Shown: piece by piece, positions 6,058 to 8,934 of the stretch
Layout of the letters: each line of letters opens with the position of its first letter
Numbering within the stretch: the stretch's first letter is position 1
Assembly: GCA_964624235.1 (NCBI GenBank)
Contig: CAZUXY010000098.1
Span: forward strand, 1 to 8,934
DNA: 8,934 nt
Direction of reading: 5' to 3'
Origin: CAZUXY01 sp964624235
Lineage (GTDB): Bacteria; Spirochaetota; UBA4802; UBA5368
The notes under the pieces: model-generated
Seen by the model: only the letters and a program-made list of their open reading frames with translations
Database searches by the model: none
Told to the model about the DNA's origin: nothing
Position numbers and translations under genes: made by a program

Positions 6058-7041
6058 ATGGAATACGCTGAAATAGAAAAGCTCACTGAGCAGGTGAAAT
6101 CGGAAAATGACTTTGTGGGTAGAATCAGGGAAGAAATCGGTAAAATCATAATGGGCCAGGAACCCATGGTGGAAAGGATACTTATCGCCTACCTCTGCGG
6201 CGGCCATATACTGCTCGAAGGACTACCCGGCCTCGCGAAGACCCTGGCGGTCAGGGCCTTCGCGCGCTGCATCGACACCGGGTTCAGCCGCATACAGTTT
6301 ACCCCCGACCTGCTTCCCGCCGACCTTGTCGGCACCAGGATCTATAACCCCCGCGAGCTGGATTTTTTCACGCGAAAGGGGCCCGTATTCACCAACATGC
6401 TGCTGGCCGACGAGATCAACCGGGCGCCGGCGAAGGTGCAGTCGGCCCTGTTGCAGGCGATGGAGGAGCGGGAGGTCACCATAGGCGAAGAGACCCATGC
6501 GTTGCCGAATCCGTTTATGGTACTGGCGACCCAGAATCCCATCGAGCAGGAGGGGACGTATCCTCTCCCGGAAGCACAGGTTGACCGGTTTTTTCTGAAA
6601 TGCCTGGTGGGTTACCCCGATGCCGAAACTGAAAAAAGGATATTGCGAAACCTGGAGGAAATAAACGTCAACAGAATAACCCCCGTGACGAACCCTGGAG
6701 AGATCTCCGCGAAGGCAGAACTGGCGGGCCGCCTTCATGTGGATGACAAGCTGGTGGATTACATAGTGCGGCTGGTGGCCGAAACCCGGAAGCCCGCGAA
6801 GCCCGATCTGGGCCGTTATATCGAATACGGCGCCAGCCCCCGTGCCTCGATTGCGCTTCTGAAAGCGGCCCGTTGCGTCGCCTTTATCAGGGGACGGGGG
6901 TACGTTGTTCCCGACGACATCAAGGAAATAGGTTCCGACGTGCTTCGTCACAGGATCATCCACACCTATGAGGCCGAAGCGGACGGAAGAACCGCCGACG
7001 ATATAGTATCCATGGTCTTTGATTCGGTGGAGGTGCCCTGA
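6058..7041 (+). CDS. MoxR-family AAA+ ATPase
   Basis: This 327-residue protein (332 if ATG 6043 is used) has the normal MoxR length and all ATPase motifs. These are Walker A GLPGLAKT at 55-62, Walker B LLADEIN at 115-121 with D118/E119, sensor-1 ATQNP at 157-161, an Arg in the QVDRF motif at 174-178 (R177) and sensor-2 GASPRAS at 258-264. MoxR ATPases are cytoplasmic chaperone-like enzymes thought to remodel or insert metals into VWA-domain partners. Here the partners are the adjacent DUF58 protein and the BatA-type protein. It is the first gene of the operon behind the TTGACA promoter, and its stop codon abuts the next start. The exact client is unknown; batR/moxR naming varies, so no symbol is given. 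Confidence 0.95.
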   Translation: MEYAEIEKLTEQVKSENDFVGRIREEIGKIIMGQEPMVERILIAYLCGGHILLEGLPGLAKTLAVRAFARCIDTGFSRIQFTPDLLPADLVGTRIYNPRELDFFTRKGPVFTNMLLADEINRAPAKVQSALLQAMEEREVTIGEETHALPNPFMVLATQNPIEQEGTYPLPEAQVDRFFLKCLVGYPDAETEKRILRNLEEINVNRITPVTNPGEISAKAELAGRLHVDDKLVDYIVRLVAETRKPAKPDLGRYIEYGASPRASIALLKAARCVAFIRGRGYVVPDDIKEIGSDVLRHRIIHTYEAEADGRTADDIVSMVFDSVEVP

Positions 7042-7890
7042 GTGGATCTCCCTGCACGTGAAATAATCAGGAAGATCAGGCTGAAAACCAGAAGGCGGCT
7101 CAACACGCTCTTCGTGGGGGAATACCATTCGGCGTTCAGGGGTTACGGACTCCTCTTTGACACCGTGAGGGAGTACCAGTACGGGGACGATGTCAGGAGT
7201 ATAGACTGGAACGTGAGCGCCAGAATGAATCACCTGTACATGAAGCAGTATGTGGAAGAGAGGGAGCTTTCGGTGGTGCTTGCCGTGGACCTCTCGGCGT
7301 CGCTGCTGTACGGGACCGGCCGGAGCAAACGTGACGCCCTCATGGAGACCGCAAGCCTTCTGCTGTACCTGGCTCAGGTGAACAACGACAGGGTTTCGGT
7401 GCTGCTTTTCACCGACCGGGTCGAAAAATATCTTCCGCCCCGAAAGGGCAAAACCTTTATAAATTCATCACTCGACGCCATGCTGAACCACCGCCCGTCG
7501 GGTGTGGCCACCGACATCTCCGCCGCCGTTGATTTTCTGCGCAGGGTGCTGAAGAAGCGGAGCGTTGTTTTCGTGCTGTCCGATTTCCTCGACAGGGACT
7601 TTTTGCCGAAACTGAAGCTTCTGGGGAAAAAGCACGATGTAATCCCGGTCATCGTGACCGATCCCCGGGAAAGGGAAACGGATTTATTCGGCCTGGCCGA
7701 GTATGTGGACCTGGAAACCGGGGAAGAGGTCATCACCGAGTCCTTTCCGGGGCCGACACTCTATCCCCTGAACAACGACACGAACGCGATACGAATCAGT
7801 ACCGAGGGGCCCACCGCGGTGCCGCTTTTGAAGTTTTTTGAAAGAAGAAACCGGTCCAGGCACCACGGTTCGCCGGGGGACGGATGGTGA
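7042..7890 (+). CDS. DUF58 protein with VWA-like fold
   Basis: This 282-residue protein starts at GTG 7042, immediately after the moxR TGA (zero gap), with GGAGG at 7029-7033 eight bases upstream. The DUF58 signature is clear: YGDDVRSIDWNVSAR at 47-61 followed by MKQYVEERELSVVLAVD. The MIDAS-like metal site is complete: DLSAS at 83-87 (D83, S85, S87), T157 in VATD and D181 in LSDF. No membrane segment is evident, so it is probably cytoplasmic or peripheral. DUF58 proteins are regular partners of MoxR ATPases in Bat-like operons, where they are linked to envelope integrity or stress tolerance in some bacteria. The last 7 nt overlap the next gene, which suggests coupled translation. Confidence 0.93.
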   Translation: MDLPAREIIRKIRLKTRRRLNTLFVGEYHSAFRGYGLLFDTVREYQYGDDVRSIDWNVSARMNHLYMKQYVEERELSVVLAVDLSASLLYGTGRSKRDALMETASLLLYLAQVNNDRVSVLLFTDRVEKYLPPRKGKTFINSSLDAMLNHRPSGVATDISAAVDFLRRVLKKRSVVFVLSDFLDRDFLPKLKLLGKKHDVIPVIVTDPRERETDLFGLAEYVDLETGEEVITESFPGPTLYPLNNDTNAIRISTEGPTAVPLLKFFERRNRSRHHGSPGDGW

Positions 7891-8876
7891 GGGCGAGAAA
7901 CGTCATGACCGCCGTTTCGGCGGTGCTGCTGTTGCTGATTGCACAGGGATACGGGCGCCCCGCGGGGAAAGCACCCGTCATCAACGCGGTTGCGGACCCC
8001 GTGAAGACCACGGTAGGTGCGCCGCTGGTATACACTCTTACCGTGACCTTCCCCTTGAGCAGCGAACTGAAAGTCGCGATTCCCGAAGAAAAACTTTATT
8101 ATCCCCCCGATTCCCCCGGAGCTGCCGAAAACGCCGCGAAACGCCTGCCCGCACACAGCGTGCCACTGTACGGCGTCCAGTCCGCCGATAAAAAAGAGGA
8201 AACCAGGGGAACAGATAAGACCATCACGGTACAGGTCACACTGTCGTATTACCGCCCCGGCGCCCACAATCTTCCCGAGATGGGTATTTTCGATGCGGAA
8301 GGGATCAGGGTGGGGTACCGGGTTCCCTCGGTAACCATCGACGCCGTGAATCCCGAGGGTAAATTCAACGAGATCGAGGGACCCCTGGCACTGCGGGGGA
8401 ACTATTACCGTATAATGATCATCGCCGGCTGCCTGGCGGTCGCCGTGGCGGCGATAATGCTTGCGGTGCGGCGTTACCGGGGGAAAAACAACATGAGGCC
8501 CGATACGGCCTCGCCTCAAAATCCGCTGCAGGTTTTTATGGAGGGTATGGATGAACTGAGACGTTTTGCCGCGGAGGGAAGGGCCGCTGAATACAGCGAG
8601 GCGGTCTCGTTGCGGTTCCGGCGTTATCTTTCGGCGCGTTTCGGCATAGAAGCCATGGAGATGACCGCCGCTGAAATACTCCGTTTCCTGGACGGCGTGA
8701 TGCCCCCGGGAGGATATATGCGGCAGGGCCAGTCCCCGGAGAGCCTGCTGCGGCTGTGGGACCTCTCAAAATTCGCGGAGTTCGCGCCTCCGCCCGACGC
8801 CCTGCGCGCGAACCTGGACGCCACGGCCGAACTGGCGCGGCGTCTTTCGAGGGAGGACACCGTTGTACGGCATTGA
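7884..8876 (+). CDS. BatD-like anchored periplasmic protein with cytoplasmic helical tail
   Basis: This 330-residue protein overlaps the DUF58 gene by 7 nt; a GGGGGA run at 7875-7880 precedes ATG 7884. A second in-frame ATG at 7905 is possible but less likely. Residues 1-25 form a signal peptide (VSAVLLLLIA core). The 30-160 region looks like the BatD-type beta domain (VADPVKTTVGAPLVYTLTVT, then VTLSYYRPGAHNLPEMGIF). A membrane helix lies at about 175-195, followed by RRYRGKNN. The 211-325 tail is helical (ELRRFAAEGRAAEYSEAV, LRFRRYLSARFGIEAMEMTA), like the tail seen in BatD/DUF4381-type proteins. The likely job is to couple the MoxR/VWA proteins to the periplasm. At 330 residues it is shorter than many BatD proteins, so only one beta domain is expected. 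Confidence 0.8.
   Translation: MVRARNVMTAVSAVLLLLIAQGYGRPAGKAPVINAVADPVKTTVGAPLVYTLTVTFPLSSELKVAIPEEKLYYPPDSPGAAENAAKRLPAHSVPLYGVQSADKKEETRGTDKTITVQVTLSYYRPGAHNLPEMGIFDAEGIRVGYRVPSVTIDAVNPEGKFNEIEGPLALRGNYYRIMIIAGCLAVAVAAIMLAVRRYRGKNNMRPDTASPQNPLQVFMEGMDELRRFAAEGRAAEYSEAVSLRFRRYLSARFGIEAMEMTAAEILRFLDGVMPPGGYMRQGQSPESLLRLWDLSKFAEFAPPPDALRANLDATAELARRLSREDTVVRH
8851..8856 (+). promoter_or_regulatory. Ribosome binding site for a TTG start
   Basis: GGGAGG lies six bases before TTG 8863, the best spacing available. The later ATG at 8881 has no such site. The site is inside the BatD-like coding region, so translation of the next gene is probably coupled. Confidence 0.6.
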
Positions 8877-8934
8877 ATTCATGGACCCCGCCTTTCTGCT
8901 GCTCATGATACCGCTGGCGGCGGCCGCGCTGTGG
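8863..8934 (+). CDS. BatA-type VWA membrane protein, 3' partial
   Basis: Only 24 codons are in the window, beginning at TTG 8863 and overlapping the BatD-like gene by 14 nt. The product reads MYGIEFMDPAFLLLMIPLAA and onward, a pattern (I.F.DP.FLLLL.IPL) typical of the first membrane helix of BatA/BatB-like proteins. These carry one N-terminal helix, a VWA domain and one or two later helices. The VWA domain itself is beyond the edge, so the assignment rests on the N-terminus, the operon position after MoxR-DUF58-BatD-like genes and the good ribosome binding site. Starting at ATG 8881 would remove six residues. Confidence 0.65.
   Translation, partial: MYGIEFMDPAFLLLMIPLAAAALW

Noticed and set aside
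6223..7233. 336-codon reading frame antisense to moxR and the DUF58 gene
   Set aside because: The + strand carries unambiguous AAA+ and DUF58 motifs; the antisense frame spans two genes and has no recognisable content.

Overview
The window reads as ordinary bacterial chromosome of moderately high GC, with every supported gene on the + strand. The makeup fits an environmental member of the Spirochaetota best: an fn3/beta-sandwich surface protein, a tandem-helical LysM envelope protein, an orphan STAS protein, and a MoxR-DUF58-BatD-like-BatA gene order. No rRNA or other phylogenetic marker is present, so this is an inference; a deltaproteobacterium-like lineage cannot be excluded.

Layout. (1) Positions 2-997 hold the 3' end of a secreted or surface protein, with two copies of a cysteine-paired beta-sandwich module around an fn3-like domain. 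The reading frame is open to the left edge, so the gene starts outside the window. (2) Positions 998-1375 are non-coding, ending in an AT-rich stretch before a 10-helix membrane protein (1376-2533) resembling the TehA/SLAC1 (TDT) fold. (3) After 377 non-coding bases comes tgt (2911-4050), the queuosine tRNA-guanine transglycosylase, with all catalytic and zinc residues. (4) A good sigma70-type promoter at 4082-4110 precedes a SpoIIAA-like STAS anti-sigma factor antagonist (4160-4498) and an exported LysM protein with four helical repeats (4592-5815). The unit closes with a perfect 12-bp hairpin terminator at 5830-5861. (5) A second TTGACA promoter at 5884 precedes a tightly packed operon running off the right edge: MoxR AAA+ ATPase (6058-7041), DUF58 protein (7042-7890), BatD-like membrane protein (7884-8876) and the first 24 codons of a BatA-type VWA protein starting at TTG 8863.

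How the genes work together. The 3' operon is a Bat-type system: a MoxR ATPase is thought to act on VWA-fold partners (DUF58 and BatA), with a BatD-like anchored periplasmic protein. The junctions (0 nt gap, 7-nt overlap, 14-nt overlap) indicate translational coupling. The STAS and LysM genes may form one transcript linking a phospho-switch protein to an envelope protein, but no kinase, phosphatase or sigma factor is in view.

No mobile element, CRISPR array, tRNA or rRNA was found. Nothing amounts to a clearly new system. The items most worth a second look are the unassigned 10-TM protein, the duplicated disulfide-candidate module, the four-repeat LysM protein and the tail of the BatD-like protein.
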